Assembly: GCF_027912835.1 (NCBI RefSeq)
Contig: NZ_CP115769.1
Span: forward strand, 62,001 to 126,000
Reading direction: 5' to 3'
Origin: Paracoccus sediminicola
GTDB taxonomy: Bacteria > Pseudomonadota > Alphaproteobacteria > Rhodobacterales > Rhodobacteraceae
DNA: 64,000 nt
The notes under the pieces are model-generated. The model worked only from the letters and a program-made list of their open reading frames with translations, was not told where the DNA came from and did not search any database. Positions 35,178-44,931 of the stretch are shown here, piece after piece; within the stretch, counting starts at the first letter, position 1, and each line of letters begins with the position of its first letter. Made by a program: the position numbers and the translations under genes.

Positions 35178-35751
35178 GGGCACTGTCTAAAGTCAGGCGA
35201 ATGTCGACTTTGTCGGTCCTCGTCGCCCTGCTCCGTCCATCTCGGCCCTGGCGGGAGGCGCCCGCATGACGCGATCACCGGCATTACCGCTGAGATCATG
35301 GCCCAACGGTCGATCCCAGGCGGGTTGTCCAGCCTGGGACGGCAGCGCCGCACGGGCCGAAGCAGGCTGCAAGCGAGACGCCAGGGATCGAGCGCAGCAG
35401 CCTGTGGGCAACCTGACCAGTCAGGCGGCTTCAACTGGACCGAAGAAGATCCTTTGAGGCCCGCCTCGGCGGGCCATGTCCTGCGGGGGGATTCGGACAG
35501 AGCCGAACGCCCCCGCTTTCCCGGGCCGCACGTTCCGTGCGTCCGTCAGGGAACCGCCGGTTCCCCCACGCAAGGCCGTCGGCTTGACGGGGCGAAGGGG
35601 TTTCCCCGGCCTTCCTCCGCCTCGCGTCGTCGTGCAGGCCGGGTGATCCCCCTCCCCTTCGCCCCTACCGACAACCTTGCGCGGGTCCCCCTCCTGCCCG
35701 AAGGTATTCCTATCCGCCGTCGCCCTCGCAGCAACCGTCATGTTCTGGCTA
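35178..35751. other. 574-bp gap with two hairpins related to the ardC leader
   Basis: No convincing gene. Two hairpins: 35458-35475 (8-bp stem GGCCCGCC/GGCGGGCC) and 35483-35516 (arms GCGGGGGGATTCGG and CCGAACGCCCCCGC, 12 of 14 paired). The second has the same core (GGGGATTCGG ... CCGAACGCCC) as the hairpin at 4241-4273. Confidence 0.5.
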
Positions 35752-35870
35752 TGAAACGAGAACGAGTCCTGACCCTAGTCAATCACGCGCTTGACCGGCA
35801 CAAGAAGCTTCATGGCTGCATCTCCTCAGAAGAACGCCTGCAGGCCGGTCTGGGCGCGGCCGAGGATTAG
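35752..35870 (+). pseudogene. Possible truncated gene at the edge of the catabolic island
   Basis: An ATG-started stretch (MKRERVLTLVNHALDRHKKLHG) that looks like a genuine N-terminus runs straight into the antisense of the last codons of gcdH at about 35815. If it is real, the join marks where the catabolic block was inserted. Short and without a clear ribosome site, so weak. Confidence 0.3.
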
Positions 35871-37019
35871 GGCGTGGACGTCGTGGGTGCCTTCGTAGGT
35901 ATTGACGGTTTCCAAGTTCACCATATGGCGCATCACCGGGTATTCGTCCGAGATGCCGTTGCCGCCGTGCATGTCGCGGGCCACGCGGGCGATCTCCAGC
36001 GCCTTGCCGCAGTTGTTGCGCTTGATCAGGGAGATCATCTCGGGCTGCATCTTCCCGGCCTCGAACAGCCGCCCCACGCGCAGGGCGGCGTTCAGCCCCA
36101 GCGTGATCTCGGTCATCATGTTGGCGAGCTTCAGCTGGTGGAGCTGCGTCTGCGCGAGCGGTTTGCCGAACTGCTTGCGGTCCAGCCCATACTGGCGTGC
36201 GGCGTGCCAGCAGGCCTCGGCCGCGCCCATCGCGCCCCAGGCGATGCCGTAGCGCGCCCGGTTGAGGCAGCCGAAGGGACCGCCCAGGCCCTCGGCGTTC
36301 GGCAAAAGCGCGTCCTCGCCCACCTCGACCTCGTCCATGACGATCTCGCCGGTGACGCTCGCCCTCAAGGACAGCTTGCCCTCGATCTTCGGCGCCGAGA
36401 GGCCCTTCATGCCTTTTTCCAGCACGAAGCCACGGATCTTGCCGCCATGCGCGTCGGACTTGGCCCAGACGACGAAGACATCCGCGATGGGGCTGTTGGT
36501 GATCCACATCTTGGACCCGTTCAGCCGGTAGCCGCCGGGGGTCTTTTTCGCGGTGGTCTTCATGCCGCCGGGGTCCGAGCCCGCATCCGGCTCGGTCAGG
36601 CCGAAGCAGCCCACCCATTCGCCCGAACAGAGCTTCGGCAGGTACTTGCGCCGCTGCTCCTCGGACCCATAGGCGTTGATCGGGTGCATGACCAGGGACG
36701 CCTGCACCGACATCATGGATCGGTAGCCCGAATCCACCCGTTCGACCTCGCGCGCGACAAGGCCGTAGCTCACATAGCCCGCACCGGTGCCCCCGAACTC
36801 CTCGGGGATGGTGACGCCCAGCAGGCCCAGTTCTCCCATCTCGGTGAAGATGGCACGGTCGGTCTGCTCGGTCCGGAAGGCCTCGCGCACGCGGGGAGCG
36901 AGGTGGCCTTGGGCATAGCTCCGCGCGGTGTCGCGGATCATGCGCTCTTCCTCGGTCAGTTCGTCTTCCAGCAGGAAGGGGTCTTCCCAGCGGAAGCTGC
37001 CGATGCGGTCCATCTTCAT
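35826..37019 (-). CDS. gcdH: Glutaryl-CoA dehydrogenase
   Basis: A 397-residue flavoenzyme. The group-specific blocks are [16 protein letters not shown] and the C-terminal catalytic Glu in [25 protein letters not shown]. It oxidises and decarboxylates glutaryl-CoA to crotonyl-CoA, passing electrons to ETF. Start at 37019 has AGGAGAAACCACC; an ATG 7 codons earlier is less likely. It is the last gene of the catabolic cluster, 90 bases after the ETF-QO gene, and would finish the breakdown of the glutaryl-CoA made by the upstream enzymes. Confidence 0.9.
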   Translation of the reverse strand: MKMDRIGSFRWEDPFLLEDELTEEERMIRDTARSYAQGHLAPRVREAFRTEQTDRAIFTEMGELGLLGVTIPEEFGGTGAGYVSYGLVAREVERVDSGYRSMMSVQASLVMHPINAYGSEEQRRKYLPKLCSGEWVGCFGLTEPDAGSDPGGMKTTAKKTPGGYRLNGSKMWITNSPIADVFVVWAKSDAHGGKIRGFVLEKGMKGLSAPKIEGKLSLRASVTGEIVMDEVEVGEDALLPNAEGLGGPFGCLNRARYGIAWGAMGAAEACWHAARQYGLDRKQFGKPLAQTQLHQLKLANMMTEITLGLNAALRVGRLFEAGKMQPEMISLIKRNNCGKALEIARVARDMHGGNGISDEYPVMRHMVNLETVNTYEGTHDVHALILGRAQTGLQAFF

Positions 37020-37109
37020 GGTGGTTTCTCCTATCTCCATCAGGCGAGTTCAATAAGCATTACGGTGGTCATGCCAGGCCTATCTTGGGGTCGCGAGGCA
37101 CCGGCCTTC

Positions 37110-38765
37110 TTACATGTTGGGATAGTTCGGCCCGTCGCCGCCCTGCGGCGTGGTCCAGACGATGTTCTGCGACGGGTCCTTGATGTCGCAGGTCTTGCAG
37201 TGGACGCAGTTCTGGAAGTTGATCACGAAGCGCGCACCTTCGGGCACCGACTTGTCCTCGACCACCTCGTAGACGCCGGCCGGGCAATAGCGCTGCGCCG
37301 GCTCGGCGTATTCCGGCAGGTTCACCCGGATCGGGACCGTGGGGTCCTTCAGCTTCAGGTGGCAGGGTTGGCTTTCCTCGTGGTTGGTGAAGGAAAAGGC
37401 CACGTTGGTCAGCCGGTCGAACGACAGCTTGCCGTCGGGCTTCGGGTAGTCGATCGGGCGATAGTTCTTCGCGGGCCGGGTCGCGGCGGCGTCGGTCTTG
37501 CCGTGCTTCCAGGTGCGCAGGATGTTGCGGTTGAAGAGGCTGGCGACCCACATGTCCATGCCGCCCAGCATCAGGCTGCCCACCATGCCGGTGCGCGACC
37601 AGGCGGGCTTGACGTTGCGGACGCGCTTGAGGTCATGGGCGATGAGGCCCGTGCGGACATCCTGTTCGTACTCGACCAGCTCGTCGCCCTCGCGTCCCGC
37701 GGAGATGGCCGCCGCGGCCGCGTTCGCCGCCGCGATCCCCGACAGCATGGCGTTGTGGTTGCCCTTGATGCGGGGAACGTTGACCATTCCCGCCGAGCAG
37801 CCCAGCAGCAGCGCGCCCGGCACCGTGATCTTCGGCAGCGACTGCCAGCCGCCTTCGGAAATCGCGCGGGCGCCATAGGCCACGCGCTTGCCGCCTTCCA
37901 GCAGCTCCGCGATGGCCGGGTGGTGCTTGAAGCGCTGGAACTCGGCGTAGGGGTAGAGATACGGGTTCTCGTAGTTCAGGTGGACCACGAAGCCGATGAA
38001 GACCTGGTTGTTCTCGGCGTGGTAGATGAAGGACCCGCCGCCCGCGTTCTTGCCCAGCGGCCAGCCCATGGTGTGGACGACCGTGCCCGGCTTGTGCTTG
38101 GCCGGGTCGATCTCCCAGATCTCCTTCATGCCGATGCCGAACTTCTGCGGCTCGTGTCCGGCGGACAGGTCGTATGTCTCGATCAGCTGCTTGGCTAAAG
38201 ACCCGCGTACGCCCTCGGCGATCATGACGTATTTGCCGCGCAGTTCCATGCCCGGCTCATAGGACGGGCCAGGGGTGCCGTCGGGGTTCTTGCCCATCTC
38301 GCCCGCGACGACGCCGGCCACGCGGTCGCCGTCCATCACCAGCTCGGAGGCCGCCATGCCGGGGAAGATTTCCACGCCCAGTCCTTCGGCCTGCTCGGCC
38401 AGCCAGCGGCAGACGTTGCCCATGCTGACGATGTAGTTGCCGTGGTTCGACATCAGCCGCGGCATCGGCCAGTTCGGGATGCGCGCCGAGCCCGCCGGCC
38501 CCAGCACCACGAAGCTGTCCGAGGTGACGGCCGTCTTCACCGGCGCGCCCTTGTCCTTCCAGTCGGGGATCAGGGCATTCAGGCCCACCGGGTCCAGCAC
38601 CGCGCCCGACAGGATATGGGCCCCGACCTCGGAGCCCTTTTCCAGCACCACCACGTTCAGGTCCGGGTCGATCTGCTTCAGGCGGATCGCCGCCGACAGG
38701 CCCGCAGGCCCCGCCCCGACGATCACCACGTCGAATTCCATCGATTCGCGTTCGATCGTGCTCAT
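37110..38765 (-). CDS. Electron-transfer flavoprotein-ubiquinone oxidoreductase
   Basis: A 551-residue membrane-associated flavoprotein. FAD motif VGAGPAGLSAAIRL near residue 15, and a C-terminal 4Fe-4S domain (CPAGVYEV... FQNCVHCKTCDIKDPSQNI). It hands electrons from reduced ETF to ubiquinone, so acyl-CoA dehydrogenases in the same cluster can run. ETF alpha and beta genes are not here and must be elsewhere. Its start overlaps the CoA ligase stop by 4 bases. Confidence 0.93.
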   Translation of the reverse strand: MSTIERESMEFDVVIVGAGPAGLSAAIRLKQIDPDLNVVVLEKGSEVGAHILSGAVLDPVGLNALIPDWKDKGAPVKTAVTSDSFVVLGPAGSARIPNWPMPRLMSNHGNYIVSMGNVCRWLAEQAEGLGVEIFPGMAASELVMDGDRVAGVVAGEMGKNPDGTPGPSYEPGMELRGKYVMIAEGVRGSLAKQLIETYDLSAGHEPQKFGIGMKEIWEIDPAKHKPGTVVHTMGWPLGKNAGGGSFIYHAENNQVFIGFVVHLNYENPYLYPYAEFQRFKHHPAIAELLEGGKRVAYGARAISEGGWQSLPKITVPGALLLGCSAGMVNVPRIKGNHNAMLSGIAAANAAAAAISAGREGDELVEYEQDVRTGLIAHDLKRVRNVKPAWSRTGMVGSLMLGGMDMWVASLFNRNILRTWKHGKTDAAATRPAKNYRPIDYPKPDGKLSFDRLTNVAFSFTNHEESQPCHLKLKDPTVPIRVNLPEYAEPAQRYCPAGVYEVVEDKSVPEGARFVINFQNCVHCKTCDIKDPSQNIVWTTPQGGDGPNYPNM

Positions 38766-40282
38766 CCTTCCTCCTTGGTGTCGAGCGCATCGCGGAACGT
38801 CTCGATCAGCTTCTGCTTGAGGATCTTGCCGTTGGGCGAGGTCGGCAACGCCGTTGTCACGATGATGCGCGAGGGCCGCTTGTAGGGCGAGAGACGCTCG
38901 GCCACGTGCTCGCGCAGGTCGGCTTCGCTGACCACGGCGGGATCGTCGGCCTGGCAGAAGGCCAAGACCTCCTCGTTGCCGCCCTCGACCTTGCGGCCGA
39001 TCACGGCGGTCTGGACCACGCGGGGGTGGTCGTTCAGCGCGGCCTCGACCTCGGGGGGATAGACGTTGAAGCCGCCCCGGATGATCAGCTCGCGCGAGCG
39101 GCCGGCGATGTGCAAATTGCCGTCGCTGTCGATGCGGCCCAGATCGCCGGTGCACAGAAAGCCCTCGGCATCGAAGGCCGCGGCGGTGGCCTCGGGGTTG
39201 CGGAAATAGCCGGGCATGACATGCGGGCCGCGGGTCTGGATCTCGCCCACGCCATCGGCGCCGACATTGCGCAGGCGCAGATCCACGCCGGGCAGGGCCG
39301 GGCCAACGCTGACATCGGGCACGCCGGGCGGGTTGGTGGTCAGGGTGACGCCTGCGGTCGTTTCGGTCAGGCCATAGCCGTTCTGCAGCGCCACGCCGTA
39401 GAACGCTTCGGCCCGCCGCTTCCAGTCGGGGTCCAGCGGCGCCGCGCCCGAAGAGACATAGCGCAGCCGCCCCGGCGGCAGGCGGCCCCTGCCGCTTTTG
39501 CTGACCTCGTCCATGATCAGCGCGTGCATCTGCGGGACCGCAGGAAGGACGCTGACGCCGGATTGCAGGGCCTCGACCACGGCCGGGGCCGAGAAGCGCG
39601 GGAACAGCCACAGCTCGGCACCGGCGACGGTGCTGGCGATCATCATCGAGGTCAGGCCGAAGACATGCGTCATCGGCAGCACGCCCAGGATCAGGTCGTC
39701 CGAGGCGATCTCTCGCATCCGGGCCGAGGTCTGGCCGCCAAACAGCAGGTTGGCGTGGCTGAGCATGACGCCCTTGGGCGTCCCGGTCGAGCCGGTGGTG
39801 TAAAGGATCACCGCTGTCTGCGCGGCGCCTTCGGCTACCGGCTCGGGCGTGGCGGATGGGTGCGGGCCGGCGATCGACAGCTTGCCAAGCGGCGTGTCCC
39901 ACCCGGCCGCGCCCGCGATCTCGGCATGGGTGCCGGCCTGCGGCGAGACATGGTTCAGATAGACGGTCAGGCGCGGGTCGGCATGTTCCGCGATGCGGTG
40001 CAGCTCGTGTTCGGTCATGCGGGCGTTGACCGGTACGGCCACAGCATCAAGGCGCGACGTTGCCATCAGCAGCCCGACCAGCGCCGCACAGTTTTCGGCC
40101 AGGATCAGCAGCCGGTCGCCGGGGCGCAGGTCGCGCGCCTGCAGTTCCGTGGCCAGCACCTCCACGGCGTCGGCCAGTTCGGCATAGCTATAGGTGCTGC
40201 CGCCGTCATCGCGCAGCGCGGGCGCGTCCGGGCGGGTGCAGCGCTGGATGTCGAGCAGGTCGTGAACGCGGGTCAGGGTCAT
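38762..40282 (-). CDS. AMP-binding acyl-CoA synthetase (PimA-like dicarboxylate-CoA ligase)
   Basis: A 506-residue adenylate-forming ligase: P-loop TTGSTGTPKGV, NGYGLTETTAG and GDLGRIDSDG, with catalytic Lys in PNGKILKQ. It activates a carboxylic acid to its CoA ester with ATP. In the R. palustris pim operon the equivalent ligase (PimA) uses C7-C14 dicarboxylates and fatty acids; the same role is inferred here from gene context. Overlaps the hydratase gene before it. Confidence 0.88.
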   Translation of the reverse strand: MTLTRVHDLLDIQRCTRPDAPALRDDGGSTYSYAELADAVEVLATELQARDLRPGDRLLILAENCAALVGLLMATSRLDAVAVPVNARMTEHELHRIAEHADPRLTVYLNHVSPQAGTHAEIAGAAGWDTPLGKLSIAGPHPSATPEPVAEGAAQTAVILYTTGSTGTPKGVMLSHANLLFGGQTSARMREIASDDLILGVLPMTHVFGLTSMMIASTVAGAELWLFPRFSAPAVVEALQSGVSVLPAVPQMHALIMDEVSKSGRGRLPPGRLRYVSSGAAPLDPDWKRRAEAFYGVALQNGYGLTETTAGVTLTTNPPGVPDVSVGPALPGVDLRLRNVGADGVGEIQTRGPHVMPGYFRNPEATAAAFDAEGFLCTGDLGRIDSDGNLHIAGRSRELIIRGGFNVYPPEVEAALNDHPRVVQTAVIGRKVEGGNEEVLAFCQADDPAVVSEADLREHVAERLSPYKRPSRIIVTTALPTSPNGKILKQKLIETFRDALDTKEEG

Positions 40283-41106
40283 GGGCGGGGTTCCTTCTTG
40301 TCGGCGCCAGAGCTGCCGCGGCCGAAATCGGGCGTCGTGCGGTTCAGGCGGGCGGTCAGGCCGGCGGCGGCCTCGGGGGCGGCCAGCGCATCGGCCATGG
40401 CCTCGGCCTCGCGGTCCAGTTGAGAGTCAAAATCTCCCTCGCGGGCGGCGGTGAGAAGCTTTTTGATCGCGCCCTGGGCGGTGGCCGGGCCCTGCGCCAT
40501 GCGCGCGGCCAAGGCGGCGGCATGGGCCAACGCCTGCCCCGGCGCGACGAGGTCGGTCACCACGCCCATGGCCGCAAAGCTCGCGGCGGGGACGGGATCG
40601 CCGGTCAGGCACATGCGGGCGGCAAAGCCCGCCGGCACCCTGCGCGCCAGCGAGGCGGTCAGCCCGCCATCGGGCACCAGCCCGACGCGGACATAGGCGG
40701 CGGCAAAGCTGGCATCCTCGGCCGCGACCAGCAGGTCGCAGGCCAGCGCAATCGACAGCCCCGCCCCGGCCGCCCCGCCTTCGACGGCGGCGATGACCGG
40801 GCGCGGGCAGGCGCGGATGGCGCGGATGGTGGCGTGCAGATCCTCGATCCGGGCGCGGCGTTCATCCCGGGGCATGGCCGCGCGGGTGGCCAGCGCGTTC
40901 AGGTCGCCGCCGGCGCAGAAATAACCCTCGGCCCCGGTCAGCACCACGGCGCCCAGTCGATCCTGCGCCGCGGCCTGCGCCAGCGCCTCGCGCAGGCGGG
41001 CATACATGGCGGGGGCCAGCGCATTGCGGCAGCCGGGGTTCGACAGCGTCACCCGCAGGTAATCGCCGCAATCCTCGATCAGGGCGTCGGCCTGCGGGGC
41101 GGTCAT
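40279..41106 (-). CDS. Enoyl-CoA hydratase/isomerase family protein (PimE-like)
   Basis: A 275-residue crotonase-fold protein with FCAGGDLNAL and EGGAAGAGLSIALACDLLVA, which form the oxyanion hole. Hydrates or isomerises 2-enoyl-CoA. The usual catalytic glutamates are not clearly visible at positions 110-140, so isomerase or other crotonase activity is possible. Overlaps both neighbours. Confidence 0.85.
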   Translation of the reverse strand: MTAPQADALIEDCGDYLRVTLSNPGCRNALAPAMYARLREALAQAAAQDRLGAVVLTGAEGYFCAGGDLNALATRAAMPRDERRARIEDLHATIRAIRACPRPVIAAVEGGAAGAGLSIALACDLLVAAEDASFAAAYVRVGLVPDGGLTASLARRVPAGFAARMCLTGDPVPAASFAAMGVVTDLVAPGQALAHAAALAARMAQGPATAQGAIKKLLTAAREGDFDSQLDREAEAMADALAAPEAAAGLTARLNRTTPDFGRGSSGADKKEPRP

Positions 41107-41537
41107 GGGCTGTCCTTCGGGCGGCTTTGGGCGGCGGCGGGGACGCGCTTGAAGATCCCGCTGGCGGTGGCGATCAGGGTGCCGTCGTCATGGACCAGCT
41201 CGGCCGAGACGAACAGTAGGCTGCGCCCGCCCCCGACCACGCGGCCGGTCGCGGTGACGCCGCCATGCCGCGCCGGGCCGACGAAGTCGATGTTCAGCGA
41301 GACGGTCAGGAAGGGCTGGCGGCCGCTGTCATCGACGGTCAGGCTGGCGGTGGCGCCCGCCGCGCTGTCCAGCAGCATCCCCGCGATTCCGCCATGCAGC
41401 ACGCCGTGGCGGTTGGTGTGGCGCTCGTCCAGGACCAGCCGGCAGCGGGCGCGGCGGTCCGGCTGGCCCACGTCGAGCACATAGCCGACCATACGCTGCG
41501 CGCCGGTCTCGCCCTGAATGATGCCGCCGTCGCTCAT
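41103..41537 (-). CDS. Hotdog-fold thioesterase (PaaI-like)
   Basis: A 144-residue hotdog thioesterase with NRHGVLHGGIAGMLLDSAAG, the active-site block of PaaI-type enzymes. It hydrolyses stalled or off-pathway acyl-CoA to spare CoA. The start at 41537 overlaps the acyl-CoA dehydrogenase stop, and the end overlaps the hydratase start, both by 4 bases, so it is fully embedded in the operon. Confidence 0.87.
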   Translation of the reverse strand: MSDGGIIQGETGAQRMVGYVLDVGQPDRRARCRLVLDERHTNRHGVLHGGIAGMLLDSAAGATASLTVDDSGRQPFLTVSLNIDFVGPARHGGVTATGRVVGGGRSLLFVSAELVHDDGTLIATASGIFKRVPAAAQSRPKDSP

Positions 41538-42532
41538 GCCGCGCTGGCCGCGATGAAGCGTTCGAGGTGATGGTCGCTGTCGCCGAACCGCGCATCGGCG
41601 GCCAGCAGGCGGCGGGCGAGGGGGGCCAGCTCGTATTCCTCGGTCATGCCGATGCCGCCATGTAGCTGGATGGTTTCCTCGGCCACATACAGCGCGACCC
41701 GGCCCAGCAGCGATTTCGTCGCCGCCACATGACGGTCGCGGTCGGCGGTGTCGATGTTCCCGGCCAGGTTCCACACCGCCGAACGCGCCTGCTCGACCTC
41801 GGTCAGCAGGTCGGCCATGCGGTGCTGGAGCGCCTGGAACGAGCCGATCGGCCGGCCGAACTGCTTGCGGGTCTTGAGGTAGTCGGTGGTCAACTCGACC
41901 GCCTTTTCCATCGCCCCCAGCGCGTCGGCGCAGACCGCAAGGATCGCCGCCGCCAGCGGCCGGTCCAGCAGCGCGGCGTCGCCGATGCGGCGGGCGGGGG
42001 TGCCCTTCAGCGTGACCTCGGTCGCGCGGCCGCCATCCATCAGGGCATAGCCGCGCAGGCCCAGCCCCTCGGCCCCGGCCTCGACCAGCCACAGCCCGTC
42101 GGTCGCCTTGACGATCAGATGGGTCGCATCCTCGGCCCCCGGCACCAGCGATTTCTCGCCGGTCAGCCGCTCGCCCTCGGCGAGGGTCGACACGTTGCCG
42201 TCATAGCGCTGGCCGGGTTCGTCAAGCGCCACCGCGATGCGGGCCTCGCCGCTGGCGGCGGCCTCGGCCAGATCGGCCTCGCCCGCGGCGGACAGGATGC
42301 CCGCGCCCAGCACCACGCTGTCGAGCAGCGGTGTGACGGCGGCGGCGCGGCCAAGGGTGCGGAACACCATCAGGATGTCCGGCCCGGTGCCGCCAAAGCC
42401 GCCCGCCTCTTCGGTCATCAGGGCAAGGCCCGCGCCCAGTTCGGACAGGGCGGCGGCGTCCCCGCCCCGCTCCAGCGTGCGGGCGAGGCTTTCGCCCAGC
42501 ATGGTCTGTTCGTCGGTGAACCCGAAATCCAT
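41534..42532 (-). CDS. Acyl-CoA dehydrogenase, small subunit (PimD-like)
   Basis: A 332-residue acyl-CoA dehydrogenase shorter than usual; the N-terminal helical domain is abbreviated and the C-terminus has LHGGIGMTEEYELAPLARRLL. It pairs with the longer dehydrogenase encoded just before it. Heteromeric pairs of this sort occur in pimelate and steroid side-chain pathways. Likely forms an alpha2beta2 enzyme acting on dicarboxyl-CoA. Confidence 0.85.
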   Translation of the reverse strand: MDFGFTDEQTMLGESLARTLERGGDAAALSELGAGLALMTEEAGGFGGTGPDILMVFRTLGRAAAVTPLLDSVVLGAGILSAAGEADLAEAAASGEARIAVALDEPGQRYDGNVSTLAEGERLTGEKSLVPGAEDATHLIVKATDGLWLVEAGAEGLGLRGYALMDGGRATEVTLKGTPARRIGDAALLDRPLAAAILAVCADALGAMEKAVELTTDYLKTRKQFGRPIGSFQALQHRMADLLTEVEQARSAVWNLAGNIDTADRDRHVAATKSLLGRVALYVAEETIQLHGGIGMTEEYELAPLARRLLAADARFGDSDHHLERFIAASAA

Positions 42533-42547
42533 GACGCGTTTCTCCCC

Positions 42548-43744
42548 TTAAAGGCCCAGCAGGGATTTCGCGATGATCCCCCGCTGGATTTCGTTCGAGC
42601 CGCCATAGATCGACAGCTTGCGGTTGTTCAGATAGGCGCGGGTCGCGGCTGCCGCCTCGGGCGGGCCGGGGGGCAGGTGGTCATTCGCGCCCTCGACCGC
42701 CTCGGACGGAAAGGCCAGCGCCCAGGGGCCGACCGCGCGGCGGGTCAGGTCGTTGATCGCCTGCCGGATCTGGGTTCCCTTCAGCTTCAGCATCGAGCTT
42801 TCCGCCCCCGGCACCTGCCCGGCCGCCGCCTGCGCCAGCATCCGCAGGTTGGTGGTCGCCATGGCCATCAGGTCGATTTCGATCTCGGCCAGACGCGCGG
42901 CAAATAGCGGGTTCTCGATCAGCGGCTTGCCATGGGCCTGCTGCGCCCGCGCGATGCGCTTCAGCGCCGCGAGGCCCGCCGTGGCGAAGCCCACGCCGGC
43001 GATGTTCGTGCGTTCATGCGTCAGCAGATATTTGGCATAGGTCCAGCCCTTGTTTTCCTCGCCCACAAGGTTTTCCGCCGGCACCCGGACGTCGTCGAAA
43101 AACACCTCGTTCACCTCGGGCGTGCCGTCCAGCAGCACGATGGGGCGCACGGTGATGCCGGGGCTGGTCATGTCGATCAGCAGAAAGCTGATCCCCTCTT
43201 GCGCCTTGGCGGTGGGATCGGTCCGCACGAGGCAGAAGATCCAGTTCGCGTGCTGGCCCAGCGTGGTCCATGTCTTCTGGCCGTTGACGATATAGTCGTC
43301 GCCGTCGCGCACCGCCGTCGTCTTGACCGAGGCGAGGTCCGATCCCGCGCCGGGTTCGGAATAGCCCTGACACCACCAGTCCTGCCCGTTCAGGATGCGC
43401 GGCAGAAAGCGGTCCTGCTGTTCCTTGCTGCCGAATTTCTGCAGCACCGGCCCCAGCATGGCGATGCCGAAGGGCAGGACGCGGGGGGCGCTGGCCAGCG
43501 CGCTTTCCTCGTCAAAGATGTGGCGCTGGATCGCGGTCCAGCCGGCGCCGCCGAATTCGCGCGGCCAGTTCCCGGCCAGCCAGCCCTTTTCGTTCAGGAC
43601 CGCGTGCCATTCCTCGATCTCGGCCTTGGTCAGTTCCTGCTGCAGCCGGACCTTTTCCGACAGCCGCTTGGGCAAGCGGTCCTGAAGGAACTGGCGGACC
43701 TCGGCGCGAAAGGCCTGGTCGTCGGGCGAAAAGCTCATGTCCAT
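42548..43744 (-). CDS. Acyl-CoA dehydrogenase, large subunit (PimC-like)
   Basis: A 398-residue acyl-CoA dehydrogenase with GYSEPGAGSDLASVKTTA (FAD/substrate loop) and the C-terminal YGGSNEIQRGIIAKSLLGL. The signature lacks the simple YEGT ending of GcdH, as in heteromeric family members. Start at 43744 has GAGGGGAACCACC. 15 bases separate it from the small subunit gene. Converts acyl-CoA to 2-enoyl-CoA with electrons to ETF. Confidence 0.87.
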   Translation of the reverse strand: MDMSFSPDDQAFRAEVRQFLQDRLPKRLSEKVRLQQELTKAEIEEWHAVLNEKGWLAGNWPREFGGAGWTAIQRHIFDEESALASAPRVLPFGIAMLGPVLQKFGSKEQQDRFLPRILNGQDWWCQGYSEPGAGSDLASVKTTAVRDGDDYIVNGQKTWTTLGQHANWIFCLVRTDPTAKAQEGISFLLIDMTSPGITVRPIVLLDGTPEVNEVFFDDVRVPAENLVGEENKGWTYAKYLLTHERTNIAGVGFATAGLAALKRIARAQQAHGKPLIENPLFAARLAEIEIDLMAMATTNLRMLAQAAAGQVPGAESSMLKLKGTQIRQAINDLTRRAVGPWALAFPSEAVEGANDHLPPGPPEAAAATRAYLNNRKLSIYGGSNEIQRGIIAKSLLGL

Positions 43745-43755
43745 GGTGGTTCCCC

Positions 43756-44927
<1,172 letters not shown>

Positions 44928-44931
<4 letters not shown>

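Noticed and set aside
35874..38198. 774-residue plus-strand frame
   Set aside because: Antisense of gcdH and ETF-QO; the minus-strand genes have active-site motifs.
38906..41484. Long plus-strand frames opposite the CoA ligase and hydratase genes
   Set aside because: Complement of genes with P-loop and crotonase motifs; no start signals.
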